Assembly: GCF_009650995.1 (NCBI RefSeq)
Contig: NZ_WHVV01000011.1
Span: forward strand, 52,638-116,637
From: Sporosarcina cascadiensis
Lineage (GTDB): Bacteria > Bacillota > Bacilli > Bacillales_A > Planococcaceae
Reading direction: 5' to 3'
Length of the DNA stretch: 64,000 nt
Positions 36,162 to 45,639 of the stretch are shown here, piece by piece. The translations under genes and the position numbers were made by a program. Position 1 is the stretch's first letter, and each line of letters starts with the position of its first letter. Below the pieces are notes generated by a model. The model had not been told where the DNA came from, did no database searches, and worked only from the letters and a program-made list of their open reading frames with translations.

Positions 36162-36671
36162 ATGTATATTTATATGACAACCGGAACGATGGATTTTATG
36201 GAAAAAGTACGGGACCAGTACGTTGATGAATCTATTATCTTAATGAATGGAGGCGGCAGCACGCTTCTGCTCCATGAAACAAACGGCAAGTCTGTTTTCC
36301 AGACGCCGAGAAAATATGAAGTCGTCGGAACTGCAGGCGATCTTACACACGACGGCTATTTTGCAATGGATAATGTCGCAGTCACTGATGAAGGGAAACC
36401 GATTTTTGAGCATAAGTATAAAATGACCGGCGATCAATTAGTAAACATGCCCGGTTTCCAGGCCTTCAGACTGCTGCGTCCGATCGGTTCAGATACGTAT
36501 ATTGTTCTGACGGAGTGGAGCGACAAACGCCATTACGACCTCTGGCACAATTCACCCGGCTATCAGCTTTCCAATCCCGGTGATTTCAAAGATCAAGGCG
36601 GCGCTACCCTGCATATTTTCACAAGTGCTCCCTACACCGCCACATACACTACACCGACTGATGAGATTTGA
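36162..36671 (+). CDS. hmoB: Antibiotic biosynthesis monooxygenase-like haem oxygenase (HmoB type)
   Basis: 169 residues. The C-terminal ferredoxin-like ABM fold contains PGFQAFRLLRPIGSDTYIVL and WSDKRHYDLW. B. subtilis HmoB (YhgC) degrades haem and is beside hemEHY, as here, divergently. Strong AAAGGAGG. Haem-degrading activity is inferred. Confidence 0.85.
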   Translation: MYIYMTTGTMDFMEKVRDQYVDESIILMNGGGSTLLLHETNGKSVFQTPRKYEVVGTAGDLTHDGYFAMDNVAVTDEGKPIFEHKYKMTGDQLVNMPGFQAFRLLRPIGSDTYIVLTEWSDKRHYDLWHNSPGYQLSNPGDFKDQGGATLHIFTSAPYTATYTTPTDEI

Positions 36672-36683
36672 ATGGAAGAAGCG

Positions 36684-36717
36684 AAGAGATTTGACACATA
36701 CGCGTCAAATCTCTTTT
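36684..36717 (+). terminator. Terminator of hmoB
   Basis: Stem AAGAGATTTGAC / GTCAAATCTCTT with an 8-nt loop and T run, 12 nt after the stop. Confidence 0.92.
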
Positions 36718-36823
36718 TGTGCTGTCTGAATCTTTCAATTCCTTGATTTGCTTGCCTTCCGCCTCATTGCTATAATAAACACTATACAGACTGGACTTAT
36801 CGGCAAAAGAAAGGAGAATGATC

Positions 36824-37987
36824 ATGAAAGAACTGCTGTTTGAGAAATTGGAACAATCCTACGGTGATATGGTGGAAATTCGCCGCTATTTGCATATGAA
36901 CCCAGAGGTTTCGTTCAAAGAAGAAAAGACTGCTGCCTATCTGGCGGATTTTTATAATAAATTGGGCATTGAGGTGCGCACAGGTGTGGGCGGCAATGGA
37001 CTGATCGCGAAAGTGAAAGGCGGGAAGCCCGGTAAAACGGTCGCGCTGCGTGCAGATTTCGATGCACTGCCGATTCAGGATCAAAAAGAAACATCCTACG
37101 CTTCTCAAGTACCCGGTGTGATGCATGCCTGCGGACATGACGGACATACGGCGGCCCTTCTGCAGCTGGCGAAGGCCATGCATGAAATGTGGGAAGATCT
37201 TTCAGGCGAATATGTTTTTATTCATCAGCATGCAGAAGAACTTGCTCCAGGCGGCGCTGTCTCCATGATAGAAGATGGCTGTCTTGACGGCGTCGACGTG
37301 ATTTTCGGCACCCATTTATGGTCGCTGTACGAGTCGGGCGTCATTTATTATGCTTCGGGTCCGGTCATGGCTGCACCTGACAAATTCCATATTACAATCC
37401 AGGGGGCCGGCGGGCACGGTGCTGCTCCTCATCAAACAAAAGATGCCATCGTTATCGGCGCACAGTTAATCATGAACCTGCAGCAGATTGTTTCCAGGCG
37501 TGTCGATCCAATTGAATCCGCCGTACTTTCGGTCGGCTCATTCATTTCAGACAATGCCTTTAACGTCATTGCGGACCAGGCGGTAATGACGGGAACGGTC
37601 CGGACATTCACGCCGGAACTGCGGGATCTGATGGAAGAGGAAATTCACCGGGTTGTACAAGGCACGGCTGTCTTGAATAATTGTGAAATTACAGTCGACT
37701 ACTCCCGCGGCTATCCTGCAGTCGTCAATCACGAAAAAGAGACAGAGTTTCTTAAATCTGTGGCAGAAACGATTCCCGGCCTGCGCGGCGTAGAAGAAAT
37801 GAAGCCGCAGATGGGCGGAGAAGATTTTTCGTACTATCTGGAAAAAGTTCCGGGAACCTTCTTCTTTACAGGAGCAAAACCTGAAAATGCCTATCCTCAT
37901 CACCATCCGCGTTTTGATTTTGATGAAACAGCGATGCTTGCTGCTGCGAAAACGCTCGGTGCCGCGGCGATTGAATTCCAGTCGTAA
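36824..37987 (+). CDS. M20 family amidohydrolase (N-acyl-amino-acid type)
   Basis: 387 residues from ATG 36824 (AGGAGA upstream; ATG 36818 too close). Metal-binding MHACGHDGHTAALL, then HQHAEELAPGGA and a C-terminal PQMGGEDFSYYLE. Removes acyl groups from amino acids or similar amides. Substrate unknown. Confidence 0.93.
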   Translation: MKELLFEKLEQSYGDMVEIRRYLHMNPEVSFKEEKTAAYLADFYNKLGIEVRTGVGGNGLIAKVKGGKPGKTVALRADFDALPIQDQKETSYASQVPGVMHACGHDGHTAALLQLAKAMHEMWEDLSGEYVFIHQHAEELAPGGAVSMIEDGCLDGVDVIFGTHLWSLYESGVIYYASGPVMAAPDKFHITIQGAGGHGAAPHQTKDAIVIGAQLIMNLQQIVSRRVDPIESAVLSVGSFISDNAFNVIADQAVMTGTVRTFTPELRDLMEEEIHRVVQGTAVLNNCEITVDYSRGYPAVVNHEKETEFLKSVAETIPGLRGVEEMKPQMGGEDFSYYLEKVPGTFFFTGAKPENAYPHHHPRFDFDETAMLAAAKTLGAAAIEFQS

Positions 37988-37993
37988 ACTGAT

Positions 37994-38029
37994 GCTGTCT
38001 GCCTTTTGATAAGGGCAGGCAGCTTTTTT
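37994..38029 (+). terminator. Terminator of the M20 gene
   Basis: Stem GCTGTCTGCC / GGGCAGGCAGC with a short loop and T run. The rest of 37988-38304 is AT-rich and holds only the promoter region of the next operon. Confidence 0.88.
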
Positions 38030-38304
38030 CGGTTAAATATATAGAATAACTACTACACGCGACCGATATTGTGTTAACTATATCTTTGCGTATCATACCG
38101 ACAATCACACCTATTTATTTAAGTAAACTTTTTCACCAACTGAAACTGCTAATTATATTTCTTCATTGTTGCAGCCCTCCCTATAATCATGCAGGAACTC
38201 ACTACATTATTTTTATTTTAAGAACAAAAGGCTTGAAATAAAATTATTGATCAGCTAAACTGATTATATAATCGACTGACTATCGTTGGAGGTGAATATT
38301 AATT

Positions 38305-38736
38305 TTGGAGAAATGGAACCAATCATATGGCTTTTTACTTGGAAAGGTTGTTCAGCAGTTGGAAACCAAGTTCGCTGAAGGACTTGCTGCATATGGTATT
38401 AACTCTAGACAATATGGAGTACTTCTATTTATCGAAGGAAATCCTTACTCATCACAAAAAGACATTTCTGAAAAACTGCAAATTGATCGGACGACAATGG
38501 TAAGTCATATCGATCATTTAGAAAACTCAGGATTCGTGGAGAGGACAAGGAATCCTAATGATAGAAGGTCCTATAGCCTTTTGCTTACATCAAAAGGTAA
38601 TGATGTATTAGAATCACGTTGGGAGTTTTTACTCAATACGGAACTAGAAGTTTTAGCGCCTTTAAATCATCAGGAAAGAAAACTGCTAAAGGATATGCTT
38701 GTTAAAATTTGGAGTACATTACAAAATGGGAGGTAA
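38305..38736 (+). CDS. MarR family transcriptional regulator
   Basis: 143 residues with a TTG start behind GGAGGTG. Winged-helix centre KDISEKLQIDRTTMVSHIDHLENSGFVERT and the wing NPNDRRSYSLLLT. First gene of a three-gene run with a rhodanese-like and an EVE-domain protein; an imperfect dyad around 38250-38275 may be its operator. The three genes are AT-richer than their neighbours. Confidence 0.93.
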   Translation: MEKWNQSYGFLLGKVVQQLETKFAEGLAAYGINSRQYGVLLFIEGNPYSSQKDISEKLQIDRTTMVSHIDHLENSGFVERTRNPNDRRSYSLLLTSKGNDVLESRWEFLLNTELEVLAPLNHQERKLLKDMLVKIWSTLQNGR

Positions 38737-38743
38737 CAAATTT

Positions 38744-39136
38744 ATGCACGCGCTTGATTATTTTAATGCACGTTTGGAAGCAACAATTAGCCCTATGGAT
38801 TATTTAAAATCAACACAAATGAATCCAGATAAATACTTTTTGATTGATGTTAGAAATGGCCCAATTCACGTTAGAAGTTTAACAATTAAGGATGCTAATG
38901 TTATCCCTCAACAAGAGTTGCAATATCGTTTACATGAAATACCAAAAGAAAAGGAAATTATTGTTTACTGTTGGGATGTCTGGTGTAACACTGCAGCCAA
39001 AGTTGCAAAGTTTTTATTAGAAGATGGATATAGAGTGAAAGAGTTGACTGGTGGGATTGCAGCATGGAAAGAAATGAACTTCCCTGTTTCAGACTCTTCT
39101 CAAGGCGTCAACATTTCTGATAGTTGTGGGTGTTAA
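38744..39136 (+). CDS. Rhodanese-like domain protein
   Basis: 130 residues from ATG 38744, behind GGGAGG. One rhodanese domain: YFLIDVRNGP, then the catalytic loop IIVYCWDVWCNTAAKVA and ELTGGIAAWKEM. The loop has cysteines at both ends; the C-terminus ends DSCGC. Sulfur transfer or redox sensing inferred; it may modulate the MarR regulator, whose gene ends 8 nt before. Confidence 0.88.
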   Translation: MHALDYFNARLEATISPMDYLKSTQMNPDKYFLIDVRNGPIHVRSLTIKDANVIPQQELQYRLHEIPKEKEIIVYCWDVWCNTAAKVAKFLLEDGYRVKELTGGIAAWKEMNFPVSDSSQGVNISDSCGC

Positions 39137-39141
39137 CTCTG

Positions 39142-39573
39142 ATGCATAATAAAAGATATTGGATTGGCGTTGCTTCACGAGACCATGTGATGGATGCAGT
39201 TCAGGGTGAGTTTGCTCAACTTTGTCATGGTAAACAAGCTCCTTTAAAAAAGATGAGCACTGGTGATTGGATTATTTATTATTCTCCAAAGGTGACTTTT
39301 AAAGAAAGAACTCTGCATCAAAAATTCACTGCTATTGGAAAGGTGATTGATGATAATGTTTACCAGGTAGAGATGGGTGATTTCATACCTTTCCGTAGAA
39401 ATATTGGTTTTATTTCTTGTAAAGAAACGTCAATTCGTCCATTAATTTCACAACTTTCATTTATTAAAAGCACAAAGTACTGGGGTTATTCTTTTCGACT
39501 TGGCCATTTCGAGATAAGTGAAAAAGATTTTAAACTAATTGCAGAAAATATGGTTAATGTAAAAGAATATTAG
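39142..39573 (+). CDS. EVE (PUA-like) domain protein
   Basis: 143 residues from ATG 39142, 6 nt after the rhodanese stop. Family words RYWIGVASRDHVMDAVQGEF, MSTGDWIIYYSPK and WGYSFRLGHFEI. EVE domains bind modified bases and can join defence systems. Here the operon context suggests a stress role, not proven. Confidence 0.88.
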   Translation: MHNKRYWIGVASRDHVMDAVQGEFAQLCHGKQAPLKKMSTGDWIIYYSPKVTFKERTLHQKFTAIGKVIDDNVYQVEMGDFIPFRRNIGFISCKETSIRPLISQLSFIKSTKYWGYSFRLGHFEISEKDFKLIAENMVNVKEY

Positions 39574-39592
39574 ACTGTTATAATCTCCTTGT

Positions 39593-39624
39593 AAATGACA
39601 TCATCCTTTTTGATGATGTCATTT
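39593..39624. terminator. Bidirectional terminator after the EVE gene
   Basis: Stem AAATGACATCATC / GATGATGTCATTT with a CTTTTT loop between two convergent genes. Confidence 0.85.
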
Positions 39625-39655
39625 ATATTTCAGATTCTTTTTGATGAATCACAAC

Positions 39656-40957
39656 TTAAGCTTGGTAGGGGGATAGTTCCATCACTTTCAGTTTGCCATT
39701 GACCTTTTTAACTGTATACGTAAAAGTAGCAGTAATCGTGTCGAACTCCCTTGTCTGGAATCTCGTGCCATCTTCATTTTTGAATGCTACTACAAACGTA
39801 TACACGCCTTTGCTTACTTCGGTCCTGCTCAAAATCGTTTCTAATGATATTTTAGGCCCTAGTTCCAGATACTGTTTAATTAATTCATAATTATCATTGG
39901 CATCAGTTTCAGGAAATAAGTTCCTGAGCCCTTGATAGCTCCCTCCATATAACCCGACAATTGCTTCGGCATTCTGACTCGCAATAGCCTGCATATAGAT
40001 CTCAAGCGTCTCTTGTGGATTTTCAGCGACAACTTCCTTTTTACTCTCTTTCTGAGAAGTTGCTGAGGGATTCAATATTACATTCTTCTTCCACTTTACC
40101 TTTTTTCCTTTGCCATCAGTGAATAGAAAAACAACCTCCCCTTGCTCACCCTTCATCGTATCCGGGTAGATGAACCCTGAAAACTGCCCGTTTCCACTAA
40201 TGTAAAAGCCGTCTTCTCCATTCGCCCCGTGCTCCCTTGCTGTTTGGACAGTATCGGCAATCCGGTGTTTCTCGGAATTCCACTCCATTTCAGCTAGCGT
40301 AAATCCTTCCGGTACCTGCTTCACGACGAAATCGAAACTATTGCCCTCAGTCGGTTTTGGTGTCTGGTCAATAATGACGAGAATTTCCTTCATAGGCTCC
40401 GCTTTCACGGCCTCTTTATCGTCAGCAATAACACCATCTGCTGCATTCTCCTCTTTTTCTAGAAACATCAACGTCAAGTTCTTTTTCCACTTTACTTCTT
40501 TACCTTTCGAATTGGTGAATCGGAAGACAACTTCTCCTTCATCCCCTCTCATCGTGTCTGGATAGATAAATCCTGAAAATTGTCCGTTTCCACTAATGTA
40601 AAATCCGTCTTCCCCATTAGCACCATGTGCTTTGGCTTCTAGAACCGTATTGACGATACGGTGTTTCTTGGAATTCCACTCCATTTCAGCTAGCGTAAAT
40701 CCTTCCGGTACCTGCTTCACGACGAAATCGAAACTATTGCCCTCAGTCGGTTTTGGCGTCTGATCAATAATGATGAGTACTTCCTTCTGAGGATCTGTAT
40801 TAGCATCTTCTACTTTCGTAGGACTGCCTTGATTGGTTTCAGATGGCTTCGCATGGATGGTATCCGATGCGTCAGGTTCTTTTCCCGAGGCACAACCACT
40901 CGTCATAAGAAGCACGAATAATACTGAAACGATATAGCCGTATTTTTTGTTATTCAT
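39656..40957 (-). CDS. Lipoprotein with a tandemly duplicated domain
   Basis: 433 residues from ATG 40957 behind GGAGGAG. Signal peptide with lipobox MTSGC. Two near-identical domains of about 100 residues follow (around 60-165 and 190-300), sharing IIDQTPKPTEGNSFDFVVK, EGFTLAEMEWNS and GANGEDGFYISGNGQFSGFI. A C-terminal NTF2-like domain (from about 320, PQETLEIYMQAIASQNAEAI) ends the protein. It overlaps the histidine kinase gene by 8 nt, so it is the output or accessory of that system. No known function. Confidence 0.85.
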   Translation of the reverse strand: MNNKKYGYIVSVLFVLLMTSGCASGKEPDASDTIHAKPSETNQGSPTKVEDANTDPQKEVLIIIDQTPKPTEGNSFDFVVKQVPEGFTLAEMEWNSKKHRIVNTVLEAKAHGANGEDGFYISGNGQFSGFIYPDTMRGDEGEVVFRFTNSKGKEVKWKKNLTLMFLEKEENAADGVIADDKEAVKAEPMKEILVIIDQTPKPTEGNSFDFVVKQVPEGFTLAEMEWNSEKHRIADTVQTAREHGANGEDGFYISGNGQFSGFIYPDTMKGEQGEVVFLFTDGKGKKVKWKKNVILNPSATSQKESKKEVVAENPQETLEIYMQAIASQNAEAIVGLYGGSYQGLRNLFPETDANDNYELIKQYLELGPKISLETILSRTEVSKGVYTFVVAFKNEDGTRFQTREFDTITATFTYTVKKVNGKLKVMELSPYQA

Positions 40958-42701
40958 GTAGTTCTCCTCCGCTTTCATATAAAGTAAAAGAAAATGCGAC
41001 TCCGTTATTCGTATTCATCACACCAAACTCACTATGATGGAGCTCCAGGATGTGTTTGACTATAGATAGTCCCAGACCCGTGCCTCCAGATTTCCGATCT
41101 CGAGAGCGCTCAATTCGGTAGAATTGGTCCCATACTCTGCTTAAATCGTTCTCAGCAATCGGCGACCCCGTGTTTTCAATGACTGTAAGTATCTTTCCGG
41201 AAGAATCCCGATCGATGGTAATTGTGATGACGCTGTTTTCCACTGCATGACGTATGGCATTGCTCATTAAATTCAGAATGACCTGTTCGATTCTTCTGGA
41301 ATCTGCCGTGACGTATTGTTCCTCTTGATGATTCAACTTGTACTGAATGCGCCTGCTTTTCATTTGATGAGAGAACGAATCCACTAAATTTCGAACCAGT
41401 TTTGTCATAGAGAAGTTTGAACATGTTAATTGAATCGCCTCGGCCTCAAATTTGGAGAGCTCCAGCATATCCATGATTAATGCATTCATCCGATCTGTCT
41501 CATTTACAATGTGATCCAGATACCGTTCTTTTTTGTCATTCGCTACTCCATCCTGCAATCCTTCCGCGAATCCTCTCACAATGCCTAATGGAGTTTTTAA
41601 TTCATGCGATATATTAGCAATCAGTTCTTTCCGAAGTTGTTCTGACCGTTGTTTTTCTTCTATCTCCGCTTGCAACTTATCATTTGTATTAGTCAGTTTC
41701 TGTAAGGCTGTGTCCAGATTCTGAGACATCACATTAAGATTATGGGACAGCTCTCCGAATTCATCTTTCGAGTCAACTCCAGGGCCTCCAGTGAAATCCA
41801 GGTTAGCAATACGTGCAGCAGCATGATTGAGTGTAACTAATGGACGAGTTACAATTCTGGAATAAATCATCGACAAAATAGTAACGAGCCCTAGAATCAT
41901 AGGTGCCAAATAGACAAAGTATTTCTTAAGTATATCGACTGCTTCCCCAACTGGTTGTAGAGAAGTCATGACAAATAAATAACGAGCAGTAGGCTCATCA
42001 GTTGCTAGCGGTTGAATTACAATCGCATATGGAACACCACTCCAATTATCTACCCATTCCAAATGAACAGCCGCCCCTTCTTGCAAGCGGGATTGATAGT
42101 GCTCTAACTTGGGCATCCATTCCTGGAGAGCTTCGTCGATCAGCGTATCCTGATAGAGGGGGTTATATGAGCGATGCTCAGGTACCATCAGATCGATAAT
42201 CTTCCCTTGCACCCGTGTTAACCCCTTTGTGAGTTCCGTTTGATCCTTCTGAATAGTAATAGGTTGCATGACGGTATCATCTTCGTCCATAAAAATACCG
42301 TCTATTACCAATGGATCGCCAATTTGAATTCCCTTTGGAAGCGCGTCATGTTCCATTCCGTCCGTAGGCAAAGGAACAGTGACGATCTTATGGTCTGTTT
42401 GCAGCACTAAAAAATAAGGATTGAAAATTATCTGGTCAAACCTTTGATTTAAGAGTGAAGTACTCGTATCGGTCTCATTCATAAATGCACCGAGTAACCG
42501 TGAAAACTTCAGATGATCGTGTTCTACTTGGTCGTATTGTTCCTCAAAGCGACTTATATTCTGCTCTAGAGTATGGATTTTGGACGTTCGGTAAAACCGC
42601 TCGAAAAAAAGTCCTTCTGCAATCATGACAATTGAAAATACAATCAAGATCAAACTAGTCGTGACAGCAAAAAGTTTAAGGACGACCCCCTGTCTCCTCA
42701 T
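40950..42701 (-). CDS. Membrane sensor histidine kinase
   Basis: 583 residues. First membrane helix FAVTTSLILIVFSIVMIAEG, a long extracellular sensor of about 230 residues, a second helix (FVYLAPMILGLVTILSMIYS), HAMP, then HisKA (ANISHELKTPLGIVRGFAE) and HATPase (NLMSNAIRHA, GGTGLGLSIVKHIL). Overlaps the regulator stop by 4 nt (ATGA). The signal is unknown. Confidence 0.94.
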   Translation of the reverse strand: MRRQGVVLKLFAVTTSLILIVFSIVMIAEGLFFERFYRTSKIHTLEQNISRFEEQYDQVEHDHLKFSRLLGAFMNETDTSTSLLNQRFDQIIFNPYFLVLQTDHKIVTVPLPTDGMEHDALPKGIQIGDPLVIDGIFMDEDDTVMQPITIQKDQTELTKGLTRVQGKIIDLMVPEHRSYNPLYQDTLIDEALQEWMPKLEHYQSRLQEGAAVHLEWVDNWSGVPYAIVIQPLATDEPTARYLFVMTSLQPVGEAVDILKKYFVYLAPMILGLVTILSMIYSRIVTRPLVTLNHAAARIANLDFTGGPGVDSKDEFGELSHNLNVMSQNLDTALQKLTNTNDKLQAEIEEKQRSEQLRKELIANISHELKTPLGIVRGFAEGLQDGVANDKKERYLDHIVNETDRMNALIMDMLELSKFEAEAIQLTCSNFSMTKLVRNLVDSFSHQMKSRRIQYKLNHQEEQYVTADSRRIEQVILNLMSNAIRHAVENSVITITIDRDSSGKILTVIENTGSPIAENDLSRVWDQFYRIERSRDRKSGGTGLGLSIVKHILELHHSEFGVMNTNNGVAFSFTLYESGGELHE

Positions 42702-43378
42702 CCTTCCAACTCGAACTTGTATCCTGCACGGATGACTGTACAGATATATCGGCCCTCTGCACCAAGCTTCGCTCTCAATTTTTTAATATGGGTGTCTACC
42801 GTTCGCAAATCACCTTCATAATCATAGCCCCACACAGCATTCAGAATAGAATCACGTGACAACACTTTTCCATAATGCCTGGTAAGATAAAGAAGTAACT
42901 CGTATTCTTTTGGTGCCAAAGATATCGGTTTTCCCTCCAAGGAAACAGTATGGGCCATTCTATTGACCACCAGCCTGCCAAAGGTGAGTAGATTTCCCTC
43001 TTGACCGATCGTACCTTCCGTTCGTTTCAACAGTGTAGTCGCACGAGCTACTAATACTCTTGGGCTAAAAGGCTTTGTGACATATTCGTCCGCACCAAGC
43101 TCGAACCCTTTCAATTGATCTTCATCATCTGCCCTAGCTGTGATCATGATAATTGGAACATTTGAATTCCTGCGAATCTGCCTGCATACTGAAAACCCAT
43201 CAAGTTCAGGCATCATAATGTCCAGCACAATCAGATCAATGGAATGTCTTTCAAAAATCTTGAGTGCAAGTTTACCATTTCCGGCTTCATACACGTCCCA
43301 TTGTTCCTTCTTGAAATAATCCGTGATAAACTCACGCATCAGCAAGTCATCTTCAACTAACAATAGATTTCTTTTCAT
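42698..43378 (-). CDS. OmpR family response regulator
   Basis: 226 residues. Receiver with LIVLDIMMPELDGFSVCRQI, T/K positions in ITARA and VTKPFSPRVLVARA, then a winged helix ending VDTHIKKLRAKLG. First gene of the regulator-kinase-lipoprotein operon. Confidence 0.95.
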   Translation of the reverse strand: MKRNLLLVEDDLLMREFITDYFKKEQWDVYEAGNGKLALKIFERHSIDLIVLDIMMPELDGFSVCRQIRRNSNVPIIMITARADDEDQLKGFELGADEYVTKPFSPRVLVARATTLLKRTEGTIGQEGNLLTFGRLVVNRMAHTVSLEGKPISLAPKEYELLLYLTRHYGKVLSRDSILNAVWGYDYEGDLRTVDTHIKKLRAKLGAEGRYICTVIRAGYKFELEG

Positions 43379-44020
43379 GGTTTTCCTCTCCGCATCTATC
43401 CACGCCCTCTTTCACTATGGGACATGGATACTAATATGGCTTCATTCTTCTACACCTCCAACTGGACCATGTAAACCTAGTATAGAAGACTCCTGTGTAC
43501 GTCGTGTGTACTGCTTGTATGTATTTTTTAAGAATAGCACGGACTTTTCTGTGATAAGAGAGTAACTATTTTTTGTCACTTGGTCTAGCGATAAATATAG
43601 ATCAACCATTTTTATCTCCAGCAATAAAATAATATTCTCAAGTAAACCGTAATACTAGCCCATTAAGGGTAAACTCTCTTGCTCTCCAGCTTGCTCTTTC
43701 AACCATTGTTATCGCTCTTCTTTTGTTTCTCTTCCGCATTTTTTTGCACTTTCTTCTTGGCTCTTCATCAAAACATGTGCTTGACAACCTGTCACGTGCA
43801 TGTTGGCAGTGTGTGGATTTAATATGTGCGGGTTTCGTTTCTCGACTTTGCAGGATTTTTAATTGAAGTGTGGATCGTTTCGCTCGTATATCATTGGGCA
43901 CAATCAGTAAAAAAGATACACCTTATTACTTGTTTCTCTACTTTTCTTGTTGATTTTTGATTTTTCTGTCATATAATGAGATCATACGTATATCGGCCTA
44001 TAAAAACTGGAGGGAATGCT

Positions 44021-44557
44021 ATGGTTCATGAACAGATTTTATCTTCTTATATCGTGACGTTTCATACTTTCGCATTACTGAGCGGAAAACATCCTAATCC
44101 TTTTTTCACGCAAGTCATTGAAAGCAACCGAACGTTCTTCGTCGAAAAGACTCCGCTGGAAATCATGCGAGACTCCTGCGCTCATTACCGCACCAACCTC
44201 GAAGCGATCATTGAAAGCTCCAAAAAAGATTTGAAGAAACGGCATAAACCACCCATCATGCTAACTCACTCACATAATAAACCGTTATTGTTTTTCCCTT
44301 TATTATCACCATCACTGCACCAGAATACATGGATTGCCTTTCACGCGGTCAAAGATGCCCACCCGCATAAAGACGGAGTGTCTCTCGTGCTGAAGACGAA
44401 TGCAAAATTGCTGTTGAATACGTCAATGAATACCGTGTATCGCCAAGTGACATTGTCTCATGTGCTCTCTCAGCGGTTTGATAATGCACAGGAGGAATTG
44501 CGCAGTTCCTATTCGATGGTCATGGAGCCGAAACATTCTGACTCCCCAATTTCCTGA
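44021..44557 (+). CDS. comK: Competence transcription factor ComK
   Basis: 178 residues from ATG 44021 (GGAGGG 6 nt upstream). Core matches ComK: KTPLEIMRDSCAHY, HKPPIMLTHSHNKPLLFFPL and the HxHVK-like region NTWIAFHAVKDAH. ComK switches on DNA-uptake genes such as comFA. It is flanked by a yhjD-like gene, as comK is in B. subtilis. In 43379-44020 I see only its AT-rich promoter region and weak, unsupported frames. Confidence 0.92.
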   Translation: MVHEQILSSYIVTFHTFALLSGKHPNPFFTQVIESNRTFFVEKTPLEIMRDSCAHYRTNLEAIIESSKKDLKKRHKPPIMLTHSHNKPLLFFPLLSPSLHQNTWIAFHAVKDAHPHKDGVSLVLKTNAKLLLNTSMNTVYRQVTLSHVLSQRFDNAQEELRSSYSMVMEPKHSDSPIS

Positions 44558-44897
44558 GATACTGATTCAGGAGTTCTTCAGAACGGTTTCGAAGCCGCAC
44601 ATTCAAATAACGCCGGTAATCTTCGTAGCCGTCATGCAGAAATAGGTATTCAGTGAATAATTCATCTGTTGATCTGCGGATGACTTTCATTTTATGCCGG
44701 CGTAAGTAAATCGCAGTTTTCTGGAGATCTGCACTGACAGCGTTCATCGTGTCGTCCACTAAGTTGAGGTAAGGGCTTTTTAATTTGAAAGGCATTTGCT
44801 CTACAAGCTGCCGGTCTCTTTCAAGAATTGTCAGCAGCATAGGCAGGTAAATATGATTTTCTAAATAGGGCAATGCTTCCGTGGGGATTAAAGGCAT
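44520..44897 (-). CDS. YhjD-like conserved hypothetical protein
   Basis: 125 residues, helical, no signal peptide. ENHIYLPMLLTILERDRQLVE and YLNLVDDTMNAVSADLQKTA look like YhjD of B. subtilis. It converges on comK and overlaps its 3' end by 38 nt. Function unknown. Confidence 0.75.
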   Translation of the reverse strand: MPLIPTEALPYLENHIYLPMLLTILERDRQLVEQMPFKLKSPYLNLVDDTMNAVSADLQKTAIYLRRHKMKVIRRSTDELFTEYLFLHDGYEDYRRYLNVRLRNRSEELLNQYLRKLGSQNVSAP

Positions 44898-45061
44898 GTG
44901 CTTCGCCTCCTGTAAGAACTAGTGTTCGTATACCGATTATAATCTGTACACGCAGGAAAAGCAAGCAAGTTTCAGGTGGGAATTTTTGTTGGAGTTGCCA
45001 GGATAAAAAAGAGGCTGCTGCAGGCAGTCATCTGCATGACTATCCGCAACAGCCTTCTACT

Positions 45062-45625
45062 TTACTTCGCCGGATCGTCTCCAATGAAGTGGATCGAGAA
45101 TACTTTCCATGCGCCGTCTTCTTTATGGAAGACGGTTACTTGGCGTCCGTCTGCAATGTTTTCCGCACCGCTTGCCGTGTCGATCAGCGTTGTTTTCAAA
45201 GTCGAAAATACCTGTGCTTCTTCCTCGGCATATTTTACGATAGTTTTATTGTCCGCTTCACGCTGAATGTCTGTAGTTTCGAGCATTTCTTCCATTGCTT
45301 TACGCTCTTCTGCCTCGTCATAGCCTTTTGTGGAAAGTGTAGCAAGATAGCCGTCCACGTCTTTATTATTCAGCGTTTCGATATAGTGGTCGAATGCTGA
45401 AAGAATGCTTTCTTTTTCCTCTTTTGGCACATCTGCCGCTTCTTCGACTTGGTCGCCTGACATGCTGAAGCCGACTTTTTTATCGTCGACACCATGATCA
45501 ATCGCTCCGCTGCCCGGAGCTGCTTCGCCGTTTTCCACATCATTCGGGTTCGTTTCTTCTGCTTTATTACACGCACCCAATACTAGCGCTAGGGCGATGG
45601 ATGCTGCTGCTAATTGTTTTTTCAT
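45062..45625 (-). CDS. Lipoprotein with NTF2-like domain
   Basis: 187 residues. Signal peptide with lipobox VLGAC, an acidic linker, then an NTF2/SnoaL-like fold (ESILSAFDHYIETLNNKDVDGYLATLS; WKVFSIHFIG). Anchored outside the membrane. Binding partner unknown. Confidence 0.82.
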   Translation of the reverse strand: MKKQLAAASIALALVLGACNKAEETNPNDVENGEAAPGSGAIDHGVDDKKVGFSMSGDQVEEAADVPKEEKESILSAFDHYIETLNNKDVDGYLATLSTKGYDEAEERKAMEEMLETTDIQREADNKTIVKYAEEEAQVFSTLKTTLIDTASGAENIADGRQVTVFHKEDGAWKVFSIHFIGDDPAK

Positions 45626-45639
45626 TGCTGCCTCCTGAA

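Noticed and set aside
43442..43901. Two minus-strand frames (60 and 87 residues)
   Set aside because: No ribosome sites, unlikely composition, and they lie in the AT-rich promoter region of comK and the response regulator.
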